Positions 29,964 through 39,062 of a DNA stretch of 64,000 bases are shown piece after piece; the first letter of the stretch is position 1; every line of letters begins with the position of its first letter. Source of the stretch: Pseudomonas sp. N3-W (GTDB lineage: Bacteria > Pseudomonadota > Gammaproteobacteria > Pseudomonadales > Pseudomonadaceae); NCBI RefSeq assembly GCF_024970185.1, contig NZ_CP103965.1:1-64000 (forward strand), written 5' to 3'. Both the position numbers and the translations under genes were made by a program. Below the pieces are notes generated by a model. That model worked only from the letters and a program-made list of their open reading frames with translations. It ran no database searches and was not told where the DNA came from.

Positions 29964-30081
29964 TGTGGCGAGGGAGCGTGCTCCCGCTGGGCTGCGAAGC
30001 AGCCCCAAAAGATGTTTGCTGAACAATCACGATAAAAAAGGGCCGCTCCGCGCCCCAGCGGGAGCAAGCTCCCTCGCCACA
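29964..30081. repeat. REP doublet, GTGGCGAGGGAGC type
   Basis: Arms TGTGGCGAGGGAGCGTGCTC and GAGCAAGCTCCCTCGCCACA face each other over about 75 bp containing GCTGCGAAGCAGC. Second REP family of the window. Confidence 0.9.
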
Positions 30082-30176
30082 AAACGTCAAAGTTTCAAAC
30101 CCCCAAAGGTTGACGCACACGCCTGCGGTGGTTAGCGTCCCCCGCTCGCGTCAAACGACAACGCCAAGGAATGCAC

Positions 30177-30674
30177 ATGTCAGGAAAACCAGCTGCCCGC
30201 GTCACGGACCCGGCCACCTGCCCGCTCCCGGGCCACGGCACCAACCCCATCGCCAGCGGTTCGCCCGACGTTTTCTTCAACGGGCTCGCCGCCGCCCGCG
30301 TCAGTGACACATGCACCTGCGGCCAGCCCCTCACCGGCGGCTTCTCTTCAACGGTGTTCATCAACGGCCTCAACGCCCTGACCATTGATAGCACCGGCGG
30401 TCATGGCGGCGTGGTGGTGGGCGGCTCCGGCAACGTCATCATCGGCGACAGCCACACCCCCGCACCCTTCATCCCACCGCTGCCGATCATTGGCCAGCCT
30501 TTGGTGGAGTTCAAAGCCGTCAGCGCCGGCAATGGCGAACCGATTGCCGAGCAAGACTACGAAATCGAAACCGCCGAAGGCCGCATCGTCAAAGGCCAGA
30601 CCAACGCCCAGGGCATGACCCAAAGCGTCGCCACCCTCAAGCCCGACCTCGCCGTCGTCCGCTGGACCGTCTGA
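30177..30674 (+). CDS. PAAR-domain protein (T6SS spike tip)
   Basis: A 165-residue protein. The PAAR repeat fills residues about 4-98: VTDPATCPLPGHG, SPDVFFNGLAAARVSDTC, STVFINGLNALTIDS and GGSGNVIIGD. A 60-residue C-terminal extension (EFKAVSAGNGEPIAEQDYEIET, EGRIVKGQTNAQG; here cited as positions about 112-150) looks like the beta-rich extension that links PAAR tips to cargo. PAAR proteins sharpen the VgrG spike and carry effectors. ATG 30177 has AAGGA six bases upstream. First gene of a four-gene module with no other T6SS structural genes in the window. Confidence 0.92.
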   Translation: MSGKPAARVTDPATCPLPGHGTNPIASGSPDVFFNGLAAARVSDTCTCGQPLTGGFSSTVFINGLNALTIDSTGGHGGVVVGGSGNVIIGDSHTPAPFIPPLPIIGQPLVEFKAVSAGNGEPIAEQDYEIETAEGRIVKGQTNAQGMTQSVATLKPDLAVVRWTV

Positions 30675-30692
30675 GCCTCAAGGAAGAAAGAA

Positions 30693-31850
30693 ATGACCGG
30701 ACAATGCATCGCACCAGATGACCTGGACATGAAAAAACTCTGGGACAGCACCTGCGAGCTGCCCACCTGCAAACGCGAAACCAGCACCGCCGGCCCCAAC
30801 CCGAAAACCCGCATCGAAGTGCCCCTGCTGACCTGCAACTGCCTGTGGCGCCGCTTTCAAAAAGAAGCCGAAGACTGGGTCGCCCCCGGCGGCGTCCTGA
30901 TCGCCGACCCACAAGCCCGCAACCGCAAGATCAACGCCGCGTACGCGCAGCTGTGGCTGGCGGATAACCGGTTCCAGTGGGCCGGGTTGGCGGCGTTTGC
31001 GTCGAAGCAGGTGGGGTGCGGGTTGATTCATGCCACCAAATTGCAAACGGCTATTGCGGCGCAAAAGGCTGCGCAGGAAAAACTGCGAACGGCTAAATCG
31101 GAAACCCTTTTCGAGGGCTTTGGGTTCAAATTCAGCAAGACCGATCCCGCCGTGGAGGAAGAGGTAGAAAGAGCCCGAGCCGCCAACCCGATGCCCACCG
31201 AAGACATTACCTTCGGCGATGACACGCGATCCGTGGTCCAGCAGCAACTGGACTATGTGTATGAAATGCTGGCGCTGGGGAACACTTCGCTCTTTCTGGA
31301 TGTTTATCCGTTGCATCGGTTTTTTATGGTGCGGGGTTACAAGGAGATGGAGAAGTGTTTGAAAAGTCGTCGAGGCATTGCGAAAGATGTGATGTGGCCG
31401 CTTGCGGGGAAGGTGGAATTCGGTGTTGATGCGGCAGAGATATATCGGACTTTTGAAGCCATTGATGCGGGCGACATTGCTGGTAGCGTCAGGCAGATGG
31501 CACGACATGAGCAGTTGAACATCTTGCAGCCTGCCATGTACGAAGACGCTCACTTTGCAGCTTTAATGCGTAGCACCCACGCAGGTAACTATGTGTCTGT
31601 GGTGACAGGATTGATGTCTGGCGCGGCAGAAGAAATTCAATTAACCCTCGCGAGCCAATGTAAGGCACCTGATAGCAGGCAGGTCTCATTCTCCAATAAC
31701 CCGATGGCCAACCTTGCAGATCAGGATGAGCGAATGGAGTTCGTATTACGTGCTGCCAGCCAATTCGACAGCTTACTTAAAAGTCCGAACTCTCATGCTC
31801 AGCTGAAGCAGTCCATTACGGACATTGCAAATGGCGGTGGGGTCAAATGA
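30693..31850 (+). CDS. Putative T6SS effector (DUF2515-like)
   Basis: A 385-residue protein 18 bp after the PAAR gene with a strong ribosome site (AAGGAAGAAAG). The N-terminus is cysteine-rich (CELPTCKRE, LLTCNCLW). Residues about 75-115 (NRKINAAYAQLWLADN, WAGLAAFASKQVGCGLIHA) resemble DUF2515; a helical middle and C-terminal half follow. No signal peptide, as expected of T6SS cargo. Its stop overlaps the start of a membrane-anchored small protein. Order PAAR-large protein-paired small proteins suggests effector and immunity, but no catalytic motif is recognised, so activity is unknown. Confidence 0.6.
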   Translation: MTGQCIAPDDLDMKKLWDSTCELPTCKRETSTAGPNPKTRIEVPLLTCNCLWRRFQKEAEDWVAPGGVLIADPQARNRKINAAYAQLWLADNRFQWAGLAAFASKQVGCGLIHATKLQTAIAAQKAAQEKLRTAKSETLFEGFGFKFSKTDPAVEEEVERARAANPMPTEDITFGDDTRSVVQQQLDYVYEMLALGNTSLFLDVYPLHRFFMVRGYKEMEKCLKSRRGIAKDVMWPLAGKVEFGVDAAEIYRTFEAIDAGDIAGSVRQMARHEQLNILQPAMYEDAHFAALMRSTHAGNYVSVVTGLMSGAAEEIQLTLASQCKAPDSRQVSFSNNPMANLADQDERMEFVLRAASQFDSLLKSPNSHAQLKQSITDIANGGGVK

Positions 31851-32485
31851 TCAGGTTTACACGTCGAGCTTTTTTCATCGCTGTCATTTCAGTGTCTGTT
31901 TTGGTTGGTGCCATCACTTATTTCATGAGTAGCACCGACAAGATCTATGCCCATATCGGTAAGCCATACGCCGAAGTCGTCAAAGACTCCACATTTCCAG
32001 TCGAACGCAAAACCGCAATTTACCCAAGTGATCCTCCCGAAGTTGACTCAACTTGGATCAGTAGCCCGGTCGTCATTACGTTTGATGATCCGGATCATGG
32101 TTTTACTTTGCCCAAGACCGTCTATGGCGCTGTGGGTTACAGGAAAGGAAAGGTAGATGGCATCACGACGTCTCCGATGGTGGAGACACTCCCGTTCGAC
32201 CAGACAGCGAGACTCCTGGATGAACTGCAAACCATGTTCAAAAAGGCTGGTTGGACACCCGAGCCTGCTGAAGGTAACGACTGGATAAAAGTTTCGAGTG
32301 ACGAAGAAAAGCGGCAGATCCAGGCCAAACTGTTTGATCAGGCTGAGGGGGTGATTCTTCTCGTTCCCAACAAGTACAGTCTGATCCTCCACATCAAATG
32401 CTACGCCCGCTGCGACGAACGAAACCCAGAGACAGCCAAGTATCTGATTGATGTCGGACTGGGCAGGGATCTATTCAGCGAATGA
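31847..32485 (+). CDS. Membrane-anchored candidate immunity protein, copy 1
   Basis: A 212-residue protein. One N-terminal helix (about 8-27, FFIAVISVSVLVGAITYFM) after RFTRR suggests a signal anchor with the bulk in the periplasm. It overlaps the effector-like gene by four bases (ATGA) and the next gene by four, so the unit is tightly coupled. It is clearly paralogous to copy 2: shared HIGKPY, KDSTF, TAIYP, STWISSP, FDDP, TTSPM, AKLFDQA, IKCYARC and TAKYLIDV. Base composition is more AT-rich than the neighbouring core. Periplasmic immunity to the upstream product is an inference from position. Confidence 0.6.
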   Translation: MIRFTRRAFFIAVISVSVLVGAITYFMSSTDKIYAHIGKPYAEVVKDSTFPVERKTAIYPSDPPEVDSTWISSPVVITFDDPDHGFTLPKTVYGAVGYRKGKVDGITTSPMVETLPFDQTARLLDELQTMFKKAGWTPEPAEGNDWIKVSSDEEKRQIQAKLFDQAEGVILLVPNKYSLILHIKCYARCDERNPETAKYLIDVGLGRDLFSE

Positions 32486-33141
32486 AACGTCGCCCCAAGG
32501 TTCGCCGCAGGTGCTGGCCGTGGATGGCGTTTTTTATGCTGTTCGTGTGTCTGACATCGTTTCATTACCCGATTGATATTTTGATCCTTCATATCGGAAA
32601 GCCGTACAGCACAGTTGCCAAAGACTCGACGTTCTCTGTCGAAGGTAACACTGCAATTTATCCAGGCGACCCCAATGACGCTACCAATCCTCCTCATCCA
32701 AGCTCCACATGGATCAGCAGTCCGACGATCATAGAATTTGATGATCCTGTGTACGGTTTCAGACTGCCCCCCACCATATTTGGCGCTGTTACCTATGACA
32801 ATCTGAAGGTCCTGAGCATGACGACCTCGCCCATGATCAAAACACTGCCTTTTGAAAACGCGGTGGAGCAATTGGCGGAGTTACAGAGCACCCTCCAAAC
32901 CCGTCACTGGTTGCTTCAGCCCGTTGAAGAAAATGATTGGTTCAAAATCGAAACCGCTGCAGATCGTGAACGATTGCAGGCAAAGCTTTTCGACCAGGCA
33001 GACGGGATTGATCTGTACGTGCCTGAGAAGTACAACCTGATGCTTCTGATCAAATGCTACGCACGCTGCAATGAACGCGATCCGAAGACAGCGAAGTATT
33101 TGATTGACGTTAGCGTGGGTAGGGATTACTTCAGTGACTGA
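32482..33141 (+). CDS. Membrane-anchored candidate immunity protein, copy 2
   Basis: A 219-residue paralogue of the preceding protein, roughly half identical by eye and with the same layout: basic N-terminus (MKRRPKVRRRCW), one hydrophobic segment (about 13-30), then a periplasmic domain ending IKCYARCNERDPKTAKYLIDV. The start codon lies within the end of copy 1 (ATGA overlap). A conserved Cys-x3-Cys near the C-terminus may form a disulfide. Tandem duplication of the last gene is common in T6SS immunity loci, where copies guard against effector variants. Confidence 0.6.
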   Translation: MKRRPKVRRRCWPWMAFFMLFVCLTSFHYPIDILILHIGKPYSTVAKDSTFSVEGNTAIYPGDPNDATNPPHPSSTWISSPTIIEFDDPVYGFRLPPTIFGAVTYDNLKVLSMTTSPMIKTLPFENAVEQLAELQSTLQTRHWLLQPVEENDWFKIETAADRERLQAKLFDQADGIDLYVPEKYNLMLLIKCYARCNERDPKTAKYLIDVSVGRDYFSD

Positions 33142-33174
33142 ATTCCTGCGCAGCTGTTCAGTCAAACCGCAGTA

Positions 33175-33213
33175 CCTGTGGGAGCAAGCCACATGGATTT
33201 TTCCAGGCTCGCG
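33175..33213. repeat. Partial REP element
   Basis: CTGTGGGAGCAAGCCAC and CCAGGCTCGCGG are remnants of a REP pair. The rest of the 33142-33394 gap holds no recognisable gene. Confidence 0.5.
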
Positions 33214-33394
33214 GCTTTTTTGTCGTTTTCTGCATCAACCTGTTTTCATGACAGTTTTATTTCAATCACCTCTTTAGCTATGCGATGCTGGCGCCCGGAC
33301 CGTTAGCCAACTACAGCTTAAGTACAGAACGTAGAACGTCGCGCGGTAACGTCAACTTGCCCCTTTGGGGCGCTACCACCACAGGGGGCCCCAT

Positions 33395-35053
33395 ATGCTC
33401 ACCCTGCTCAATTTGCTCTCTGCCGTGACCCTGCTGATCTGGGGCACGCACATCGTCCGAACCGGCATCCTGCGGGTCTACGGTTCCAACTTGCGCCATG
33501 TGATTGGCCAGAACATGTCCAAGCGCTGGCTGGCCTTCGTGGCCGGGATTCTGGTCACGGCCATGGTCCAGAGCAGTAACGCCACGGCCATGCTGGTGAC
33601 ATCCTTTGTCGGCCAGGGCCTGATGGCGCTGACGCCGGCGCTGGCGACCATGCTCGGGGCCGACGTCGGTACGGCGCTGATGGCGCGGGTGCTGACATTT
33701 GACTTGTCGTGGCTGTCGCCGCTGCTGATATTCCTCGGGGTGATCTTCTTTCTGTCGCGCAAACAGACGCGTATCGGGCAGATGGGCCGGGTCAGTATCG
33801 GCCTGGGGCTGATCATTCTGGCGCTGCAATTGATCGTCGAAGCCGCCGCACCGATCACCCACGCTCAAGGGGTGAAGGTGATTTTCGCCTCACTGACCGG
33901 TGACATCCTGCTCGATGCCCTGGTGGGCGCGCTGTTCGCGATGATTTCCTATTCCAGCCTGGCCGCGGTGCTGCTGACGGCGACCCTGGCCGGTGCCAGT
34001 GTGATCAGCTTGCCAGTGGCCATCGGCCTGGTGATCGGCGCCAACATCGGCAGCGGTGTGCTGGCGTTCATGAGCACCAGCATGCAGAACGCGGCGGGCC
34101 GTCAGGTGGCGCTCGGCAGCTTGCTGTACAAGCTGATCGGCCTGCTGCTGATCATCCCGGTGCTCGACCCGCTGGTGCACTGGATCGACGGCCTCGACTT
34201 CAGCCCGCAGGAAATGGTCATCGGCTTTCACCTGCTCTACAACACCGCCCGTTGCCTGATCCTGCTGCCCAGCGTCGGTCCGATGGCCAGGCTGTGTGCC
34301 TGGCTGCTGCCCGAGCGCCCGGAAATCAACGGCATGGCCAAACCCCGGCATCTGGACGCGACCGCACTGGTCACCCCGAGCCTGGCGCTGGCCAACGCCG
34401 CCCGGGAAACCCTGCGTATCGGCGACCTGATCGACAACATGCTCGAAGCCATGCTCGACGTGTTGCAGGGCAAGCAGACCGCCGTGACTCAAGAAGTCCG
34501 CCGTTTGAGCGATGACGTGGAGGCGCTCTACAGCGCGATCAAACTGTATCTGGCGCAGATGCCACGCGAAGACCTGAGCGATCAGGACAGTCGGCGCTGG
34601 GCGGAAATCATCGAGCTGGCGATCAACCTGAAACTGGCCAGCGACCTGATCGAGCGCATGCTGCGCAAGGTCCAGCAGCAGAAGACGTCCCAGCGGCGGT
34701 CCTTCTCCGAGGTGGGTCTGGAGGAATTGTCCGGGCTGCAAGGCCAGTTGATTGCCAACCTGCGATTGGGGTTGTCGGTGTTTTTGAGCAGTGATCCGGA
34801 AAGCGCTCGCCAGTTGTTGCGGGAAAAACGTCGTTTCCGCGCACAGGAACGGCGTTTGGCGCATGCGCATGTCAGCCGATTGCAACGTAAGATCGTGCAA
34901 AGTATCGAAACCAGTTCGCTGCACCTGGAGCTGATTGCCGACATGAAGCGTCTGAATTCGCTGTTTTGCAGCAGCGCTTATGCGGTGCTGGAAACGACTG
35001 ATACGGGCGGGCTTGATGTCGAGGATGTGGCTGACATTACGCATTCGCCTTGA
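33395..35053 (+). CDS. Na/Pi cotransporter-family protein with PhoU-like tail
   Basis: A 552-residue inner-membrane protein. Residues about 1-320 hold 8-9 helices with the duplicated signature QSSNATAMLVTSFVGQGLM and SYSSLAAVLLTATLAGASV and GANIGSG of Na+/phosphate cotransporters (NptA/YjbB group). The C-terminal 220 residues are helical, resembling PhoU, and probably cytosolic. ATG 33395 follows AGGGGGCCCC. Members may export or import phosphate; direction unknown here. Confidence 0.9.
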   Translation: MLTLLNLLSAVTLLIWGTHIVRTGILRVYGSNLRHVIGQNMSKRWLAFVAGILVTAMVQSSNATAMLVTSFVGQGLMALTPALATMLGADVGTALMARVLTFDLSWLSPLLIFLGVIFFLSRKQTRIGQMGRVSIGLGLIILALQLIVEAAAPITHAQGVKVIFASLTGDILLDALVGALFAMISYSSLAAVLLTATLAGASVISLPVAIGLVIGANIGSGVLAFMSTSMQNAAGRQVALGSLLYKLIGLLLIIPVLDPLVHWIDGLDFSPQEMVIGFHLLYNTARCLILLPSVGPMARLCAWLLPERPEINGMAKPRHLDATALVTPSLALANAARETLRIGDLIDNMLEAMLDVLQGKQTAVTQEVRRLSDDVEALYSAIKLYLAQMPREDLSDQDSRRWAEIIELAINLKLASDLIERMLRKVQQQKTSQRRSFSEVGLEELSGLQGQLIANLRLGLSVFLSSDPESARQLLREKRRFRAQERRLAHAHVSRLQRKIVQSIETSSLHLELIADMKRLNSLFCSSAYAVLETTDTGGLDVEDVADITHSP

Positions 35054-35100
35054 ACGTCTGAGAGGGTGGTCAGTCAGTAATACTGGTTCCGGTTCAAGAT

Positions 35101-35178
35101 CATCGCGAGCAAGCTCGCTCCCACAGTTGATTTGAGTAGCACTGAAGATCCAATGTGGGAGCGAGCTTGCGCACGATG
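35101..35178. repeat. REP doublet, GTGGGAGC type
   Basis: Arms CATCGCGAGCAAGCTCGCTC and GGGAGCGAGCTTGCGCACGATG; inner CACTGAAGATCCA is the reverse of the inner sequence in 16708. Confidence 0.88.
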
Positions 35179-35230
35179 GCGGTCTGGAAAGCGACATGGA
35201 TCTCCAAATCAGCCGTACGGAAGCCCGTTT

Positions 35231-36604
35231 ATGCGTTGCCTGTTGTTCGCCTGCCTGTTGTTCTCACTGCCCGTGTTTGCCATTGACCGCTTTCAGGTCG
35301 AGGGCTATTCATTGCCCAATGGCCTGCAACTGCTGCTCAAACCCGGCACCGAGCGTGGGCATGTGGCGATTCGTCTGGTAGTCGGGGTTGGCCTGGACGA
35401 CTTCAAGTGCGCCGAGAAAGAGCTGCCGCACCTGCTCGAACACCTGCTGTTCAGCGGTATCGACGCCAGTGGTGAAGGTGGTCTGGAGGAGCGCATGCAG
35501 GCGCTGGGCGGCGAGTGGAACGCTTACACCAGCAACGCCGATACCACATTCGTCATCGAGGCCCCGGCGAAAAATCAGCGTCAGGTGCTCGATCTGTTGT
35601 TGTCCCTTCTGACCCAGACCCGCATTGACGACAACGCCATCAACGCCGCCAAGCAAGTGGTCGAGCGCGAAGATGGCGGCCATTACTCGCACCTGCAACG
35701 CTGGATGGACCGTCAGGATCTGGGGCACACGGCGAGCAATCAACTGGCGGTGGAGCTGGGCCTCAAATGCTCCGAGCGCGCCGAAGTCGATGAGCTGACC
35801 CGCGAGCAACTGGATCAGGTGCGCAAGGCCTGGTACGCGCCCAACAACATGACCCTGATCATTGTCGGCGACCTCGACCGCCTGCTGCCGGCCTATCTGG
35901 AACGGGCTTGGGGCGCGCTGGATGCAATTGATCCGAGCGAACATCTGCCGCTGCCCGAAATCAACGCCACCGCTGCGCATGAGCGCAGTCTGATCCACGG
36001 CTTTATCGGTGACGGCGCCAAGCTGCACTGGCTGGTGCCGGAGCCGGTGCTGGAAGACGTGCCGGATCAGACCTTCGACTTGCTAAAGGACTATCTGGAC
36101 TGGGCGTTGTATCGCCAGTTGCGGCTGGCTCACGGTTTGTCCTACGGCCCGTGGGCGGAGCGGGAGCTGTTTGGCTCGGTGGGCTTCATGAGCCTGAACG
36201 CGGACCTTGAGCGCGACAAGGTCGACGAGGCCGGGCAGGTGCTGGACGAGCTGAAGTCCGATTTGCTGAAGAACGGCCTCGACGCCGACACCTTCAATCG
36301 CCTGAAACAGGCCGCCATCGCCCGTCAGGCCTGGGCCGTGCAAGGCAACAGCGCCCTTGCCGATTACTACTGGAGCGCCTTGGGCGACTACGAGGACGGC
36401 CGCTTCGCCGACCCGGCCAGCGACCTGCAAGGGGTGACACTGGAACAGGCGAACACGGCCATGCGCGAGCTGCTGATGCAGCCGGGGTATGTGCGGGTCG
36501 AGAAGCCGTTGATGAGTGATGACCAGCTGATGTGGGCGGTGGCCGGGGTGTTGGGGCTGGTGCTGTTGGGGTTGCTGGGCTGGCGCAGCCGCCGCAGGAA
36601 GTAA
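35231..36604 (+). CDS. M16 (insulinase-like) peptidase with C-terminal membrane anchor
   Basis: A 457-residue zinc peptidase. Signal peptide MRCLLFACLLFSLPVFA; the inverted zinc motif is H67-LLE-H71 with the distal Glu at about 145-147 (QVVEREDGG). The second, non-catalytic M16 domain follows (about 210-420). The last 25 residues (VAGVLGLVLLGLLGW, then RSRRRK) form a membrane anchor with positive-inside tail, so the catalytic domain should face the periplasm. ATG 35231 chosen because the signal peptide begins there. Usually such peptidases come in pairs; here there is one gene. Confidence 0.88.
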   Translation: MRCLLFACLLFSLPVFAIDRFQVEGYSLPNGLQLLLKPGTERGHVAIRLVVGVGLDDFKCAEKELPHLLEHLLFSGIDASGEGGLEERMQALGGEWNAYTSNADTTFVIEAPAKNQRQVLDLLLSLLTQTRIDDNAINAAKQVVEREDGGHYSHLQRWMDRQDLGHTASNQLAVELGLKCSERAEVDELTREQLDQVRKAWYAPNNMTLIIVGDLDRLLPAYLERAWGALDAIDPSEHLPLPEINATAAHERSLIHGFIGDGAKLHWLVPEPVLEDVPDQTFDLLKDYLDWALYRQLRLAHGLSYGPWAERELFGSVGFMSLNADLERDKVDEAGQVLDELKSDLLKNGLDADTFNRLKQAAIARQAWAVQGNSALADYYWSALGDYEDGRFADPASDLQGVTLEQANTAMRELLMQPGYVRVEKPLMSDDQLMWAVAGVLGLVLLGLLGWRSRRRK

Positions 36605-36628
36605 CCACGCGCTGATTCAAAGCACTTT

Positions 36629-36721
36629 TGTGGCGAGGGAGCTTGCTCCCGCTGGGTCGCGTAGCGGCCCCAAAAGACAGGACTGCTGAGCAGTCCAGCG
36701 GGAGCAAGCTCCCTCGCCACA
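36629..36721. repeat. REP doublet, GTGGCGAGGGAGC type
   Basis: Arms TGTGGCGAGGGAGCTTGCTC and GAGCAAGCTCCCTCGCCACA are near-perfect inverted copies around CTGCTGAGCAG. Confidence 0.92.
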
Positions 36722-36832
36722 GGTTCGCACGCCTGACTTTGCGTCAGGCCAAAGTGACCGGCACTCTCGCCACACCGCCCCGCCAGCGGTAACCTGTCGG
36801 GGATTTTTCCTACAGCCAGTGTGAACCGCCGA

Positions 36833-37861
36833 ATGCCGACCATTCCCCCTTTCGTACAGCGCATCCTCGAACTGATGAAGCGCTATCCGGGGGTGATTGC
36901 GCTCGGTGGTTTCATCTCCGGGGTGTGCAGCTTCGTGCTGGTGGATCGTCAACAGGGGCTGGCGACCTGGATCACCACGATCATGCTGGTGAGCTGGGTC
37001 TGGCTGATGCTGGAAAACAGCCTCACGCAGCTGTTCACCAAGGTCTTCAAACGCGAAATTCCCCAGCCGCTGCTGCGCTACGCCACGCAGATGATCCATC
37101 AGGAAAGCCTGTTCTTCGTCCTGCCATTCTTTTTCATCACCACCACCTGGAACAGCGGGCAACTGGTGTTCACCGGGCTGCTGGGCGCGGCGGCACTGAT
37201 TTCCATCACCGACCCGCTCTACTACAAATGGCTGGCGCCCCGGCGCTGGGCGTTTCTGGCGCTGCATACGCTGACCCTGTTCGCCGCCCTGCTCACTGCG
37301 CTGCCGGTGATCTTGCACCTGACCACCTCAGAGAGTTTCAAACTGGCACTGGGCATTTCCGTGCTGCTGTCGTTCCCCAGCCTGGCCTCGATCTTCCCGA
37401 TTCGCACCGTGCGCAACGCGCTGGCGATCCTGAGCATCACCCTGGGCATCGGCGCGTTGGGCTGGGTGTTGCGCTCGTGGGTGCCGCCCGCGACGCTGTG
37501 GATGACTGACGTGGCGATCAGTACCCAAGTGCAGGACCGTACCCCCGGCGCCAGTCTTGAACAGGTCAGCGCCGACCAGATCCGCAGCGGCGGGCTGTAC
37601 GCCTACACCGCGATCAATGCGCCGCGTGGCCTTGATGAGCGGATTTATCATGTGTGGCAGTTCAACGGCCAGGAGGTCGACCGCATCCCGCTGGACATCC
37701 ACGGTGGGCGCAAAGAAGGCTATCGGGCCTGGACCCACAAGCAGAACTTCTCCGGCAACCCGGTGGGCGACTGGCAGGTGCGGGTGCTGACCGAGGATGG
37801 GCAGGTAATCGGCGTCCTGCGGTTTGAGGTCACAGACAGCACACCGACCAAAGAAAAGTAA
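36833..37861 (+). CDS. DUF5924/DUF2914 membrane protein
   Basis: A 342-residue protein with seven to eight helices in residues about 15-220, followed by a soluble beta-rich DUF2914-like domain (GGLYAYTAINAPRGLDERIYHVW, GYRAWTHKQNF, GDWQVRVLTEDGQVIGV; about 250-335). The soluble domain should face the periplasm. Function unknown. ATG 36833 is taken; an in-frame GTG at 36821 is possible since neither has a good ribosome site. It precedes the lipid-transport operon by 52 bp but need not belong to it. Confidence 0.78.
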   Translation: MPTIPPFVQRILELMKRYPGVIALGGFISGVCSFVLVDRQQGLATWITTIMLVSWVWLMLENSLTQLFTKVFKREIPQPLLRYATQMIHQESLFFVLPFFFITTTWNSGQLVFTGLLGAAALISITDPLYYKWLAPRRWAFLALHTLTLFAALLTALPVILHLTTSESFKLALGISVLLSFPSLASIFPIRTVRNALAILSITLGIGALGWVLRSWVPPATLWMTDVAISTQVQDRTPGASLEQVSADQIRSGGLYAYTAINAPRGLDERIYHVWQFNGQEVDRIPLDIHGGRKEGYRAWTHKQNFSGNPVGDWQVRVLTEDGQVIGVLRFEVTDSTPTKEK

Positions 37862-37913
37862 GGCGGTTCGTGCTATTACGTAACACGGCGAAATCAGAAC
37901 AAGCACGGAGCTT

Positions 37914-39062
37914 ATGACCAGCAGCACATTGCCCGGCAATGCCCAACTGGACACCTCTCACTCCCCTGCACAATTGCGGGTCACGGGTGACTGGACGCTC
38001 GCCCATTACGCCGACCTCAAGCGCCTTGGCGAAACGCTGCGCGGCCAGTACGACGACAGCACTTACATCGACCTCAATGGCCTTGGCGCCCTCGACACCG
38101 CTGGCGCTTCACTGCTGGTGGAACTGCTGGGCGCCGACCGGCTGGGCAAATCCGCCGAACACCCCGAATGCACCTTGTCCCCGGCCGACCGCGCGCTGCT
38201 GCACACGGTCTATTGCTCGCTGGCGGATTTCTGCGTGCCGGTCAAGGAGCCGGAAATCAGCGTCGGCATTCAACTGCTGACCCGCATTGGCCGCGCCGTC
38301 GATGCCGTGTGGCAAGACACCCTGCAATTGTTGGGTTTCGTCGGCCTGATCCTGGAAACCATTGCCCGTGGCCTGTTCCGGCCCAAGCGCTGGCGCATCA
38401 CGCCGATGGTCGCGCACATCGAACAGACCGGCCTCGACGCGGCGCCCATCGTCGCCCTGCTGACGTTTCTGGTGGGCGCGGTGGTGGCGTTTCTCGGGGC
38501 GACGGTGCTGGCCAGTTTCGGTGCGAGCATTTTCACCGTCGATCTGGTGGCGTTCTCCTTCCTGCGCGAATTCGGCGTGTTGCTGACGGCCATCCTGATG
38601 GCCGGGCGCACCGCCAGTGCCTTCACCGCGCAAATCGGCTCGATGAAGGCCAACGAAGAAATCGACGCCATCCGCACCCTGGGCCTGGACCCGATCGAGT
38701 TGCTGGTGGTGCCGCGGGTGCTGGCCCTGCTGGTCGCCCTGCCGATGCTGACGTTTCTGGCGATGCTCTCGGGGATTATCGGGGGCGGTGTGGTCTGTGC
38801 CGTGTCGCTGGGCATTTCCCCGGCGATGTTCCTGTCCTTGCTGCAAACGGACATCGGCGTTCAGCATTTCCTGGTGGGGATCGTCAAAGCGCCGATCTTT
38901 GCGTTCCTGATCGCTGCCATCGGCTGTCTTGAAGGCTTCAAGGTCAGCGGCAGCGCTGAATCCGTCGGCGCGCACACCACCTCCAGCGTGGTGCAGTCGA
39001 TTTTCGTGGTGATCGTGCTCGATGCGGTGGCTGCGCTGTTTTTCATGGAGATGGGCTGGTGA
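37914..39062 (+). CDS. MlaE-family permease with N-terminal STAS-like domain
   Basis: A 382-residue inner-membrane permease of an MCE-type lipid ABC transporter. Residues about 1-105 form a STAS-like domain (LRVTGDWTLAHYADLKRL, YIDLNGLGALDTAGASLLVEL); the MlaE domain follows, with LREFGVLLTAILMAGRTASAFTAQIG and MKANEEIDAIRTLGLDP as family signatures. In E. coli the STAS partner (MlaB) is a separate protein, so here it is fused. First of four overlapping genes; the stop overlaps the ATPase GTG start. Confidence 0.92.
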   Translation: MTSSTLPGNAQLDTSHSPAQLRVTGDWTLAHYADLKRLGETLRGQYDDSTYIDLNGLGALDTAGASLLVELLGADRLGKSAEHPECTLSPADRALLHTVYCSLADFCVPVKEPEISVGIQLLTRIGRAVDAVWQDTLQLLGFVGLILETIARGLFRPKRWRITPMVAHIEQTGLDAAPIVALLTFLVGAVVAFLGATVLASFGASIFTVDLVAFSFLREFGVLLTAILMAGRTASAFTAQIGSMKANEEIDAIRTLGLDPIELLVVPRVLALLVALPMLTFLAMLSGIIGGGVVCAVSLGISPAMFLSLLQTDIGVQHFLVGIVKAPIFAFLIAAIGCLEGFKVSGSAESVGAHTTSSVVQSIFVVIVLDAVAALFFMEMGW

